NCBI GenBank assembly: GCA_027625915.1
Contig: JANTQA010000036.1
Span: 12,545,001-12,609,000 of the forward strand
DNA length: 64,000 nt
Origin: Anaeramoeba flamelloides
Lineage: Eukaryota > Metamonada > Anaeramoebidae
Direction of reading: 5' to 3'
A model generated the notes under the pieces. The model made no database searches and was not told the origin of the DNA. It was given only the letters and a program-made list of their open reading frames with translations. Every line of letters starts with the position of its first letter. Position 1 is the stretch's first letter. Position numbers and translations under genes: made by a program. Of the stretch, positions 36,804 through 49,408 are shown piece by piece.

Positions 36804-38345
36804 ATGATTAAGAAATCGATTCTCCTTTTTGCAGTGCTTTTCATCTTCCAAAGCATACCAATGGCCAAATGTGATCACTATTATCCATTAATGATGGAAT
36901 ATAGCACAAGGCCCTGGTTGTATTCTCTCTCGCAAAAATATGGCAAGACGATCAACTTGGGAAACATTCCAGACAGCGAATATGACGCTTTACAAGATCA
37001 GAAATTAGATTACATTTGGATGATGGGCATTTGGAAGTTGGGTGCATATGGCTTGCGCTATGATCGTACAAACCAAGCCGAGCTGAGCTATTTCAAAACC
37101 TTATTACCAGACTTTACAATTGACGATGTTATTGGTTCACCATATGCGATCACTGAGTATGTGATCAACCCAGATATTGGGACCACACAGGATTTGATCA
37201 ATTTTCGGAAAAGGCTTAACGGGATGGGCACCAAGCTGATCTTGGACTTTGTGCCAAACCATTCCGCTGTTGACAGCCCCTGGAACACAACGAACCCAAA
37301 CTACTACATCCATGCACCTAAGGGATCTGTACCACCATACGACTCCAGCCGTTACTTACCATGGGGAATTGCGTATGGCGGCGAGAAGTACGACGGCGCC
37401 TGGAAGGACACCGCACAGCTGAACTACTGGAACCAAGATCTCCGAAACGCACAAACCCAGAATTTGCTCACCATTGCCAAGTACGCTGACGGTATCAGAA
37501 CAGACATGACACAACTGGCGCTCAACGACGTTATTCAAATGGACTGGAGCAACGAACTCTCCTCATGGGGCTACAACAAACCCAGCACAGAATTTTGGTG
37601 TGAGGCCATTTCCTCAGTTAAGAACCAATACCCAGATCTCATCTTCCTGGGCGAGCAGTATTGGGGCTACGACGACCAACTGATCAATTGCGGATTTGAC
37701 TTCCTATATGATAAGGCACTACTAGACCACTTGGCGTCCTATAAGATGTCAGACATTTGGAGCTATCTCAACTCGAAAATAAGCTATTTCCCCAAATATT
37801 CTCATTATACTGAAAACCACGACGAGCCCCGAGCAATCACAAAATTCGGTTCATGGTGGCAAGCAGACGCTGGCGCACTTGCCAGCTTTACCCTACCGGG
37901 CATGAGATTTAGCTTTGAAGGCCAATGGAAGGGCTTTAAAAATAAGCTTGATGTCCATCTAAGAAGAGCAAAATCCGAAGATCCAAACCAAGATGTTGTC
38001 GATTTCTATAAAAAGTTTCAAGATATATTAGCCACCGACGTATTTAGAAAGGGCACCTGGACGTTAATAAACGATTGCTCAAATAAAAACCAATTAATTA
38101 CCTATAGATGGTATTACAAAAAGTCAGACGGCTCTTACGACAAAAGACTTGTGGTTATTAATTTATCTGGCTATCAGGCTTCTGGCAACGTAGTGGTTTC
38201 AGATGCTTATGCACAATCAGGCGACGACATCGTAATCACAGAATTGCTTACTGATAAACAATATACTAGATCTGCCTCGGAAATGAGATCTACTGGTTTA
38301 GACGTAATTGTCAATTCTTGGTATGCCCAAATCTTTTCTTATTAA
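36804..38345 (+). CDS. Secreted GH13 alpha-amylase-like glycosidase
   Basis: One exon encodes 513 residues from the ATG at 36804 (MIKKSILLFAVLF). Residues 1-23 form a signal peptide with cleavage likely after AKC. The catalytic barrel follows. Conserved region I is LDFVPNH (147-153). The nucleophile is Asp234 in GIRTDM, the acid/base is Glu284 in FLGEQYW, and the third acidic residue is Asp340 in ENHDEPR. From about 415 a C-terminal beta domain follows. It should hydrolyse alpha-1,4-glucans such as starch or glycogen, outside the cell or in a digestive vacuole. All catalytic residues are present, so it looks active. The gene lacks introns and is strikingly richer in G and C than its flanks, especially 37100-37750, where third positions are often C or G. 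The ENHDEPRA form is one I associate with bacterial-type enzymes. Transfer from a bacterium is likely but is inference. Confidence 0.9.
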   Translation: MIKKSILLFAVLFIFQSIPMAKCDHYYPLMMEYSTRPWLYSLSQKYGKTINLGNIPDSEYDALQDQKLDYIWMMGIWKLGAYGLRYDRTNQAELSYFKTLLPDFTIDDVIGSPYAITEYVINPDIGTTQDLINFRKRLNGMGTKLILDFVPNHSAVDSPWNTTNPNYYIHAPKGSVPPYDSSRYLPWGIAYGGEKYDGAWKDTAQLNYWNQDLRNAQTQNLLTIAKYADGIRTDMTQLALNDVIQMDWSNELSSWGYNKPSTEFWCEAISSVKNQYPDLIFLGEQYWGYDDQLINCGFDFLYDKALLDHLASYKMSDIWSYLNSKISYFPKYSHYTENHDEPRAITKFGSWWQADAGALASFTLPGMRFSFEGQWKGFKNKLDVHLRRAKSEDPNQDVVDFYKKFQDILATDVFRKGTWTLINDCSNKNQLITYRWYYKKSDGSYDKRLVVINLSGYQASGNVVVSDAYAQSGDDIVITELLTDKQYTRSASEMRSTGLDVIVNSWYAQIFSY

Positions 38346-39661
38346 ACCATTTGATAACTGTTTTAATTGTGTTTAAATATTATAAACTATATTTTGTCAA
38401 GATATTAAGAGAATATCATTTTTCTTTGTTGATGATTTTTTTGTTAATGTTTTATTTTTATAATAACATATTAATATATTTCTTAATATAACCAATTTTT
38501 CACAAATTTGCAAGAAAAAAATATTTTGTTTTTTGCTTTCTTTCGTTTAACTTTTGGAAATTATTTTTGGTTTGGTAATAAATCAGGAAAAATAAATTTT
38601 TTTTTATTTTTTTTTCTTTTTTTGTCAAAGAGATAATTGCTGGAAACAATTTTTTTTTCTTTTCAAAAAGAAAATCAAAATTAATTCTTGTCGTTCCTAA
38701 TTCGAATTAAATATTTTATTTTTAAAAAATTATATTGTGTTTCTAGGATTGATTCTTAATTTGATGAACATTTTTTTTTTTGATTGTAAAAATTTATTCG
38801 TATCTATTGATTTATTAAAATTAAATTAACATTTTGTTCATGGAATTCATTGATAATAACTCTCACCATTCATACAATCTCACCTCTTTTTCAATTAGAT
38901 CACTTTTTAAAATGATTTATAGTGATTTAAAATATTCAATGAGGTTTGTATCAGTGTCAAAATATTTGACTTGTACAAGTATAAAGAAATAGTTAATTTT
39001 CTTTCCATTCATTCATTCCCATATTTTCTTTTTATTGAGAAGAAGTGTTACAATTGGGCAAACATCAAGTTGTTACTTATAAATACTGAGATACAGATAT
39101 ATTGTGATACTACGATATGTTTAACTTTAAAATAGGAAGGATGTGTTAAAAGTAAAAAAATATAAATTATAAAAAAAATCTGATCAAAAAGAAGTAATTC
39201 CAACAATTAAAAAAACAATCACAAATATCCAGGATGTATATTCATGATCAATTATCAAATTAAAATTAAATTAATCAAAAATAGTATTGTTGTGATTTAA
39301 AGTGTTCTTCATTAAAGAGAATATTATTATTTTTTTTTCTAATTTTTTACCAATTTATTCACATCAAACCTTCTAATTAAAATCATCATCATCTTTTTTT
39401 TTCTTTCCTTTATAATTTTTATTTTTACTTTTAAGCAAAAAAATATTTGGATATGATCTTTCCATGGATAATTATAAAATATAAAAGTTGAATTTTGATT
39501 TAAATTTGCTGATATTTAATTAAATACACACCCAAATCTTAATTTACAACTTGTTCCATAATATTATAATCAAGAAATATTTTAAAAATCCTAAATCCAA
39601 AAAAAAAATAATAAAACTGAAAAATCAGTATATTTTAACTTGCAAATTTTAGATATAATTA

Positions 39662-39867
39662 TAACCGGTCTCCATTTTTGAGGTACGAACTTTCAACTAC
39701 GATCAAGACTGAAAAAAAATCTAAATTAAATATTAATAGGGAATTCTTGTAAAGATAATTTATATATATATATATATATAATTTTGTAAAATAATCTAGC
39801 CTTAATTTGGAAATTTTTTGTACCTTAAATTTCATTCAAAGTTGGCATCTTAAAAGTGGAAATCACT
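39662..39867. mobile_element. M1 element, degenerate, with a TA microsatellite at its centre
   Basis: The left arm reads CCGGTCTCCATTTTTGAGGT and the right arm ACCTTAAATTTCATTCAAAG then CATCTTAAAAGTGGAAAT. A (TA)10 run at about 39762-39781 sits at the dyad centre. The copy is old by comparison with 51706-51902. Confidence 0.55.
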
Positions 39868-40279
39868 ACATTTGACTTATTTATTATGAAAATTTTAATG
39901 ATAGTTGTCTTTTAATCAAATTTTTATGATTTTTTGGATCATATAAATTATTAATTCTAGTAGAAATGAAGGAAAAAATGTATTTACCCCCTCATTATTG
40001 ATTTACTCATCATCAAAAAATAAAAAAGCAAATTTCTAAAAAAAAAATAAAATCGAGACAATTTCACAGTATTTCAAATTTTAAAGCCCAGATACAATAC
40101 TGAAGATTTTCTTTGTTTGATTGTTTTATTGTTTTTTTTTTATTTATGAAGTGATAAAGTTTAATGAGTTTTAAATTTTTACTTAAAAAGTAAAATTTGG
40201 GAAGATTTAAAATGTGTAATACTAATTCTTTGTTTTTTTTTAAACAAAGAAAAAAACAAAATACAATCACAAAAAAGTA

Positions 40280-40398
40280 TTTTGAATTGAATGAAATGAT
40301 CAAAAATCTCAATATCAAAAAAGTTGGATTTTTTTCTCATTTGCAGATCTAATAAATTGGCATTTATTTTATCCATACCCAACAATTGACCTAAACCA
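40280..40398 (-). other. Exon-like segment without a recognised gene
   Basis: On the minus strand an acceptor-like TTTTTTTGGTTTAG at about 40399 is followed by an open frame reading GQLLGMDKINANLLDLQMRK and then KSNFFDIEIFDHF. The composition is less biased than that of its surroundings. I find no donor or neighbouring exon and recognise no domain. Confidence 0.15.
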
Positions 40399-40659
40399 AA
40401 AAAAGTATTGTCAAATTACACTTATTTTATTTTACAAAATTTGCTTAAATAAAAAATATTTCATTGGATCTTAATTGGCAAAACAATTCAATTAATAAAA
40501 AAAGTTTATATATTTCTCAATTTTAAAAAATTCAAAATTTTTTTATTTTATATTTAAAAAAAAATTTTTTCTTTAATTTTAAATAAATTGTTTTCTTTAG
40601 GTAAAAATTAATTTAATTAGTTTTAATTTTATTTATGGGAATTTTATAATTATCTATAT

Positions 40660-40945
40660 CTAACAGAGAGAGGATTTTTAGAATATTCTTTAGAAAAAAA
40701 TAACTTATCTAAGATCTGAAAAAAAAAAAAAAAATAGATCAAATAATACGAAGGGATTACACTTCAAAACAAACAGAGTTGTTTTCAAAATTATAAATTA
40801 CAACCAATTAAATTGGAAATTAATTAATTTTTTGTTTCTGTTTTCTAAAAATATATTATTTTTTCATTGTTGATTTTTGGAGATTTATTGTACGTCATAG
40901 GTTGGTTGGTTTTTTATTGGTATTTCATAGATGATTTTTACTATT
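40660..40945. repeat. Dispersed repeat R6, copy 2
   Basis: Same order of blocks as 32855-33140, including GTTGTTTTCAAAATTATAA and CATTGTTGATTTTTGGAGA. Divergence is high, so the family is old or fast-evolving. Confidence 0.5.
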
Positions 40946-43900
40946 TTTTTTTCATTTCTCAAAAAAAAAATAGTTTTTATACAAATATATTGACGTTTAA
41001 AACTAATTCAATATAAATCGAAAAATAAAAGTAACAAAAAATCAAAAAAAAAAAATAATTTTTGTAATGTTATCATTAAAATTCCTATTTACATAATTGA
41101 AAACTCTTAAAATTCAGTTTGTTTTGATTTTTTGAATTTTATTTTAATTCCAATAATTCATTTATTTTTTGCCTTTTTTATTTAAAAACAGGGGTTTAAT
41201 TAAGAATAAAACAGAATAAGTACGTTTTATACCAATTTACAATTAAAATAGATTTTAAAAAAAATTTTCATATATCAATTTATTATTGAATAGTAATATT
41301 TAAATTGATGATTATTTTTATTTGAAACCAATTCTATTTGGATCAAAGTTGAAAAAAAAAAATTATTTAAAGATTTTTATAAATATATTATCGACTGATA
41401 TTTTTCAAAATTATTTTTTAGTCAATCAATAAACATACTATTCCAAACCTCAATTCAAAATTTTTTACATACCCAAATTCAAATTTTGAAATAAAAAATC
41501 TTATTTAATCTATTCTAGAATAAAACTAAATTAGATTATTTTGCTAATTGAACGATTATCAATTATTTATAAATCAAAATGCCAATTAAAGTAAAAAAAA
41601 AAACAAATGATTATCAATACCCATAACAAATACAGGGTTAAAACTTATCAATAGTTACAAAACAAAAAAAAAATAATTGTTACATTTGGAGAATATTTTA
41701 AAATTTCAAATTTGGCTAGATATCAAAATTGTTCAAATTGATTTTTTCTGTAGTTATCAAGATTTTCTCAATTATTTTCTTTGTTTTTAAAAGTTTTGAA
41801 TTATTTTTTATGATTGTGATAAGATAAATCAGTAAAACTATTTTTTAATTGGTACTATTTTATTATTAAAATTGAAGAAAATCCAAAATGCTCAAATCAT
41901 CTGTACTAAATATTTGTAAAACTTTCCTCTAAAGAAATCTTTAACCACCAAGATTTTGAAAAAAAACCCTTTAAATAGAGAAATAGATCAAAATCCCCTC
42001 TTAATCATTTTTTATAAAATTCTAGCTAAAAATCCTTAATGTATGATTCAAACGACCCAAAATTACATTAAATTACCAGAAAATGCACCGAAATGAACTA
42101 TCTTGTATATAAAAACGTTTTAAATACATATAAACAATGTATATGAATAGAATTAACTATTGTGAAAAAAAAATTGAATTTAACCAATATGAAAATTTAA
42201 CAACATTTAAGAATTAATCATTTTCCCAAAATTTGTTTAAATTCTATAATAATTAATAATAGAACAAAAGTTAGATATAGTCAAATAATTTTATAAGAGT
42301 AATTTTTTAAGAGCTTAACTTTAGTTTAATCAACTGTTGGACAAAAATTATTTGTCAAACAAAATATATTAAAAAAAAAAACATGAATATAAAAAACTCA
42401 AGATGAAAAAATGAATTTTTTCCAATTTTTTAAAATTAAAATTATTTTCGATTTGAATGGAAATTATATTTTGAACTTCTTTTAAATGTTGTACTAGTGT
42501 CAAAATTATTAAACTTTAGTTTATATGTACTTGGTTTTTATCATTTTTATTTTCTTTCTTTTATATTATCATCTAATAGATCTTTTAAAAGTTAATTAAT
42601 ATAATAAAATTACCATTTGTTTTTTTCTTCCGAAAAAACAATTTGAAATTGATAAATACATCCCCATAATAAAAAAAATTATTTTTGATAACATTTTTAG
42701 TAATAATCTAGATAAACTTTTTGTCACAGAACCCTGTCTATAATTTAAACACCTCATTAATTTCATTTTTACTGCTAGGGAAAACCAATCCAGCTTTTTG
42801 ATATATTCAATTTTACCCCTATTAGTTTCAATCAATAACGTTATAAATGTATAAAAATTTGTAATGAAAGAAATTATTCCAATTTTTGTTCTAAATTTTA
42901 CAAAATTTTATTAATTTTTCTCAGTAATACCATATTTTTAAATTCTCATTTTTTTGAAATCTTTCCAAATATTTATTTTCGAAATTTTAATAGTATTTTT
43001 AATAGTTTTCAATTGAAAAAAAAACATCTATTTTGTAATCTCTCAATTTTTTGAAATTTCAAGTTTTACTATGTTGTGTAATCTAAAATCTTATTAATTC
43101 AGTCCATAGAATTTTTTTGATATAAATAAAAGTCTACGTCTATCATTTTTTTTATTATTTTGAATAATTTTAATTTTATATTCTAATCCTTGTTGAATTA
43201 TTTTTGGTTATCCAAAAAAAAAAAATATGGATTAAAATCTAAGTTTATTTTATGAATAAATCTATTCCAAACCTTTTTTATGCGTTTTTTTAAATACAAT
43301 AATTTATATATTATTTAAAATGTTTTTTTTTATTAATAAGTAATTTTATTATATGTTTATTTTACTTAATAATATTATCTTGATATTTGATAATTTATAT
43401 ATAATTTTTAAATTTTTATTATTTTCGAGAATGAATTTTTTTTTTTTTTGATTAAAAAAAATAATTAAATTCTATTTGATAAACATAATTATTATTAATT
43501 ATATATTTATGTATATATTTATCTTGTGATGCAATTTAACATATTATCATTACGTGGATTGATAAATATTTTTCTATTGGTTATGAAATTTTTGAGAATC
43601 TTTGAATGTGAATTATTAAAGAATAAAAGATAGTTATCTTTTACTCTATAATTTATAGAATTCTTCAATTTTTTAGTTAATTTTTTGTATTTATCTATGT
43701 TACAATAAGAATATAATCTCAGAAAATAATAGTTTTGATATTAGGATATTGATCAATTAAATTTTGGATTATTTTTATTTCTTCTTTTTTTAATTTTTCT
43801 GAAATAATTAATCTAAAAATATGTATATGAAACAAATGATTTGTGTTTGTTAACAATTCTAAAGAAATTCTGATATAAAGGTGTTATTTTAGATGTTTTA

Positions 43901-44484
43901 TTTATTAAATTGGGACATTGATGAAATTTGCGAAAAAATTATTGTAATATTATTTAGTACTTAGATTTTATTTGAATTTAAAAACTTTTCTTCAGACTAT
44001 AATTGAATTTACTAAATTTTTTTTATATAAAATTGATTTTTTTTTATATAGTAGATGATTAAGTGTATTCAGAATCTGTTGGATTTCAATATAATTGACT
44101 TTATAAATAAAATTTTAGAGTTGTTAATTTTCTATATCATTTATTCTGGATCAAATTAGTAAACTAGATATAATCCGATGTAAGCTGGGGGATATAATGG
44201 TTACTAAAATGGGTGTTGATAATTTAATGGAAGAAAAAAAACAATCATAATTTTAGTTGAAATATTAATAACAGAAAACAAATTTGATGAAATTCAAGTT
44301 AAAAAAAAAAAAAAACATTTCATAAAGCTCTTGTTCTCAATAAAAACTGCCATCTTGCCCAAAAAACAAAAAATTAATGAATAAAAAATATTTATAATTC
44401 ATAATTTATTTATGTTAACGTTTATTCTTTTAATTGTGATCCTTACCACAATTAAAAAAAAAAAAAAATTACGAAATTTTGAAA

Positions 44485-47400
44485 TTATTTTTTAATTACA
44501 GGGAATTTACCGACTTTTAATTTTGGTGCTTGGAAGGCATTTTTCATTAAAATTTTTCTTACACTTTTTTGTCTCAATTCCTGACTTTTATTATCTCTTA
44601 TTTGATTAATATTTTTTAAAACGTTTTTTTCTTGATTATTTTTTTTAATTATTTTATTGAGTCTATTCACTTGGTTTTGCAATTCCTTCTTTTCCCATTT
44701 TAATCTTTTTCTTTTTTCTTTTTGGCTTTGCTGTTGTGTGTTAAATAGCTTAATTTGTTGATCCAAGTTATTTATTTGCAACATTTTTTGTTTTTCCATA
44801 TTTGAATAATTTTCTTTATTTAATTGCAATTGTTTATTGTTTTGGATAATTTGATTTTCCAAGATCGGGATTTTTTTCAGATTTAAATCATTTTCCTGAT
44901 TTAAATTCAGGATCAAATTTTGGTAAGGGTTTAATATTTTCTTTTTTAATTCTTGTTTTTTTTTGATTTGCTTAAAGTAATGGTTGTTATTGTTTTTTAA
45001 ATTATTATCCATTTCTAAAAAAATTTGAAACTGCAATTCGAAATCTAAATCTGATTTTAAATTTTGATGGATTATCTCTTTTTGAGAATTGATCTTTTCA
45101 TATTTGCCCTTGAGCATGGAATGTCTTAAATTTAAATATTCGTATTCTGAAAACAGTTGCTCATTCTTTTGGTGTAAAAGTAAGAGATCAAATTTTTTTT
45201 GTTGTTCAATTTTTTCATTCTTTAATTCTTCGATTTGTTTTAAAAAATGTTTATTGTTTATAGTTCTTGCATTTTCCCCCCCCCTTTTTTTTTTTTTTTT
45301 TTGGATACTTTTAATTTGCGGGGTTAAGTTTTTCTTTTCTCGAGTTATTTTGTGTGCATTTTGAGAGACGTGATTTTTAATAAATGTGGTATTATAGGCA
45401 TACCTTAAAGACATTATCGTTGTCCTATAGTTGGCAAGGTCCTGTGAAATGGTGGTGATCATCACCGTTCTTGAGTTGCCGCCAAGGGAATCCTTTAACA
45501 GCCTCGTTAATTTGCTATTCCTATAGGGCACTAGCATGGGCTTGATTTTTTTGTTTGATTTCTTTTTATTGTTATTATTAATTTTGTGGTTTTTAGACAG
45601 AACCGAAAGGACATCAACTAAAGCACTTAAACTTGAATTGATGTTTTTTGTTTCTGTTAAAGTTGTACCATTAGTGCAGGCCCTTTTGGCACACTCTGAT
45701 CCTGCAAGATCAACCAGATTTAACTTGCCCTCAAGGATAATGTCAGAATTTGGCTGTCTTGTCTGTAGGGTCAGAATAACTATCGAATGAGACCTTGAAG
45801 AATGCTCATTTAAATTTGTAGCCCCAACTGCTCTTCTTTTGGAGCCCTCTTCCAACAGTTTGAAACACTGCTCTTCTGAATTTAACTGGACGTTGAAATA
45901 ATCAGATCCCGTTAAAAAGATTTTCCCCAGTTTATAGTCCTCAATGATTTTTATTTTATTATATTTTTTCGTGCTGTTTCTTCTTTTCCACGGAGTCGAA
46001 TTCCTCTGTAAACCACCAGAGTTACCAGGATCCAACAAATCATAAATTTTGTTGTTATAAATTTCAATATAAGTTAAATACAAACCACAATCACCAGATT
46101 TTTCACAATTTACAAATTTAAATATTTCTGCAATCGATCTTGGAATAATTCCTGGTAATTGCTTGTTCCCCATCATTGTAAATGTTTTACCAGAGCCTGT
46201 TTGACTATTTATTTTTTGTTTTGTTTTTGAAATTTATCAGTAAATATGAAATTGATGAAGGTTAATTTTAGAGAGAAATTGGTTCAATTTTGGTTTGACA
46301 TCGTTTTTTGAATATGTGAGATCTAAAAGTTTTAAGGGACTATAAACTCTTATTTAATTTTTTTTTTTCACAAGGGTAATGGAGTACTTATTTACACAAT
46401 GGTACAATTAAACCCAATATTTGGCAACTCATTTTTTCAACTTTTAGAGAAATGAGTCTATCATTTTTAAAAAAATTCATTTTATCTTAGTAAATTTTCA
46501 GTCAAAAAGAGCTCGATCATTTTTAGTTGAATTTCTTTGAAAAATTAAAAGAAAAATCTGAAATTTACAAAAAAACATTTTTATTTTTGAAATCTCACTT
46601 TTAGTGATTTCTGATAGTTTTTACGGACAAATAACAAATCAATTTTCATCTTTTTACTGTTAATTGCATAATAAAAAGATCAATATTTTCATTCGGCTTT
46701 CGAAAAAATAATCAATAATCCCAAGATTTAAAATAAATCAAACAAAGCCCAAATTCTAAAAGGTATTAATACCAAAGTTTGTTTACAGAAACCGAAAATT
46801 TGTAAGGTTAGATTATTTTTAAAAATCTATTTTTGGAAAGCCAAAGGAAAATTGTGTTTAATTTATTTTGAAACAAATAGTATTTGAAATACAAGAAAAA
46901 TAAATCAAATATTGAATCCTTCAAGATCCAGAAAAAATTGATATTTTCTTTTATTTTTTATATTTATTAAATAACTTGAAATTTAAAAGATTTGGGAATA
47001 TTTTTTTTTTCAAATATTTTGGAGTATAAACAATGAACTGTGATTATTAAAATAAGATATTTGATAATATCTATTTTTTTTTTTTTTTAGAATTATTAAT
47101 TTGGATTCTTTTATTTGTTTGAAGATATTAAAAAAAATTGAGAAATAATAATAAAAGCCAGTGATACTTTTAATCTTTGGGTTATCACTAAAATAACTTA
47201 GATTGGGCTATTAATTATTGATTGAAAACAATCAAATTAAAAGGTGTTTCTTTATGTGCTAAGGTTTACAATCCCTGAAATTTTTTAAAAAAAATATCTT
47301 GTGTAGGGTGTAGTGAATTGTTAATTTGGTTCTTATTTGATCGATCTTGTGCTTGGTCTGGGTTTTAAGAGTTGTTCAAAATGGCAATTTTTGACAATTT

Positions 47401-49197
47401 ATTATTTTTTTTTCCAAAATCCAAATTGAAGAGTGTAATATTAATAAATATATTGAAAGTGTTCAAGAATAAATTTAGATTTTTTGTGTTGTAAACGAAA
47501 ATTTTGATTTACTTTTTGGTAACTTAACTAAATGAATAATTTTTTTTTTTTTAAAGCTCCAAATAAAACCAAACCTAATTAAAAAATTGAATCAACAACC
47601 CACAAACCACATTTTTTTTAACTTAACTTCCGATATATTAGTCTTACACCCTTAAATTCGGATTTTGAAAAAAAAAAAAATAAATTGTCAAAAATTGCCA
47701 TTTTGAACAACTCTTAAAACCCAGACCAAGCACAAGATCGATCAGATAAGAACCAAATTAACAATTCACTACACCCTACACAAGCTAATCTTTTTTTAAA
47801 TTTCAGAGGATTATAAACCTCAAGTTGAATTTTCGTGGTTTTAAAAAAGTGTTTTGGGGTAATTTTAATTTTATGGTTTTGTTGTTTTTCTCTTATTCTT
47901 TTGTTAAACAAAAAGGAAAAAATTGATTCAATCTGTGTCTAATAAAGAAATTATATATAATTTGTGGTTTAAAATAATTTTTGTAATTTATTTTGAAATT
48001 AAGTAGATTTTTTATATCGAATTATGTCAAAACTTGGTGCTTTTATTTTTAAAGTGTATTTTTGTAGAATCCCTTTAAGACAATATTATTTCTTTCTTCT
48101 TTCAAAGAAAATAATTTTTTTTAAAATAATTTGGAAATATGTTGAAATTTTGAACTTTTCAAAAATGAGAAAAATATGGATTATACTTTTGAAAAACAAT
48201 AATTCTTTTCGGAAAATAATATTAAAAGTGGGTTAAGTCTTTTTAGTACTTTCACTTTTTACTTTATTTTTGAATTACAGGTTGCATAAAATTTTTTTTG
48301 AATTGGCTATTAAATTTACTTGAAGATTATTTTGAGTTTAATAGTCATTTAAAAATTGTTGATCTGACTGTTTGATTCACTTCTTTTGAAGAAGTTTGAG
48401 TAAAACCTTTTAAAACTTCTATTTACTTCTTTTTTTAAAATTTTTCTACTAATGTTAAGGTAAATTTCCCAATTGAAAAAATGAAACAAATTTTTAATTC
48501 TTTTTTTTGAAAAACAAGTATAAAAATTTTAACGAATAGATTTTTTTTTAACTAAGGTCAAATGATCCAAATGATCCAAATTTAAAGAATTTAAAGAAGA
48601 AGAAAACCAGAAACAGGAACAAAACAGTTTATTTAAAAAAACTTACCCATAGGCAAAAATTGTTGTGTTCAAGCCTTTAAAAATGGAGCTAATTTTTGGT
48701 TTTACATAATCAAAAAGGCTTTCTTGTTGTGATTTTCCATCAAAAATATGTGTAAAATTAAAGGTCTTTGATTCTCCATTTGGAGTTTGGTTGGTGTAAA
48801 ATTGGTTTGTTCTTTGAAACAAAGGAGTGCTATTCCTTGGGGTTTTTTTTTCATTCAATTTTGTTCTTTGGGTTTCACCCAAAAGATCTCTATTATTGCT
48901 CATCTTGGGAGTTAGCTGATTTCGAATGGATTCGCGTGGTGTGCGAATAAGACTTGATCTTGAAATTGTTGATGGAGAACCATTGAAATTTGAGGGTGTA
49001 CCAAGACCCAAAGTGGATTGCCGAAGGTTGATGTTATTAAACGCATTCCTGATAGGTGTGAAGGTTGTTGAAATTCTATAAGGATCACAAGGTTTATAGA
49101 TAGTAATTTCTTGTTCTTTTAAATCAATACAACTTTCTTCATCTACAGAAAGAGGCTTTAATCTTACAATCACCGTAATTGGTTCGGGTTGAGACAT
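44485..49197 (-). CDS. N-terminal-motor kinesin, two exons, with an insertion in the motor
   Basis: Exons 49197-48647 and 46204-44485 on the minus strand join in frame to 756 residues. The 2442 bp intron (GTAAGT..TAG) splits the P-loop codon, rebuilding FAYGQTGSGKT at 181-191. Switch I is NEHSSRSHS (316-324) and switch II DLAGSE (349-354). INSSLSAL (372-379) and YRNSKLTRLL (411-420) follow. All ATPase motifs are intact, so it should be a microtubule motor. The motor spans about 1-463 and a coiled coil about 490-730. Residues 40-144, between ITIYKPCDPY and FNFTHIF, are an unusual insertion with seven TP and one SP sites. The start MSQPEPITVIVRLKPL fits the first motor strand, and an upstream in-frame leader read from TTG is rejected. 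The subfamily is not resolved. The intron carries an inverted-repeat element. Confidence 0.9.
45278..45303. repeat. C-run/T-run inside the kinesin coding sequence
   Basis: About ten C followed by about nineteen T on the plus strand encode KKKKKRGG on the minus strand, just after the motor. It is the longest C run in the window and lies inside coding sequence, so it is a likely slippage and sequencing-error site. The reading frame stays open on both sides as given. Confidence 0.8.
47298..47784. mobile_element. Inverted-repeat element in the kinesin intron
   Basis: The left arm 47298-47401 and right arm 47681-47784 are reverse complements over about 104 bp with one mismatch visible (TTATTTGATCGATC against TTATCTGATCGATC). 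The outermost sequence is CTTGTGTAGGGTGTAG. Complementarity continues inward at lower identity (CCAAAATCC..GTGTAATATTAATA), so most of the 487 bp could fold back. No protein is encoded, and no clear target-site duplication is seen. No other copy is present in the window. It sits within the intron separating the two kinesin exons. Confidence 0.75.
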
Positions 49198-49408
49198 TAA
49201 AAAAATAAAATTCTTTGTTTTTCTTTTTTGATTTTGAAATACAAAGAAAAAAAAATGATTTTCAATGTTTTTCAACAGAAACAAAATCGAACATTTATTT
49301 TATAGTTTTTAAACAATTTTAAAATATTTCTGAGTCATTTTTTTATTTAATGTTGAAGTGTTTTTGGATCTTGAGAGACTAATAAACTAAAAAAAAATAT
49401 TATGGTAT

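Larger units (their letters stand above)
38346..44484. other. 6.1 kb gene-free spacer
   Basis: No supportable gene. It contains a degenerate M1 copy (39662-39867), repeat R6 copy 2 (40660-40945) and an exon-like segment near 40280-40398 on the minus strand. The rest is AT-rich with long homopolymers. Confidence 0.5.

Noticed and set aside
48024-48236. 70-residue plus-strand frame inside the kinesin intron
   Set aside because: AT-rich chance frame on the opposite strand, with no motif.
49198-49284. Upstream extension of the kinesin first exon
   Set aside because: It begins at a TTG and adds a Phe/Lys-rich leader. MSQPEPITVIVRLKPL is the normal start of a kinesin motor.
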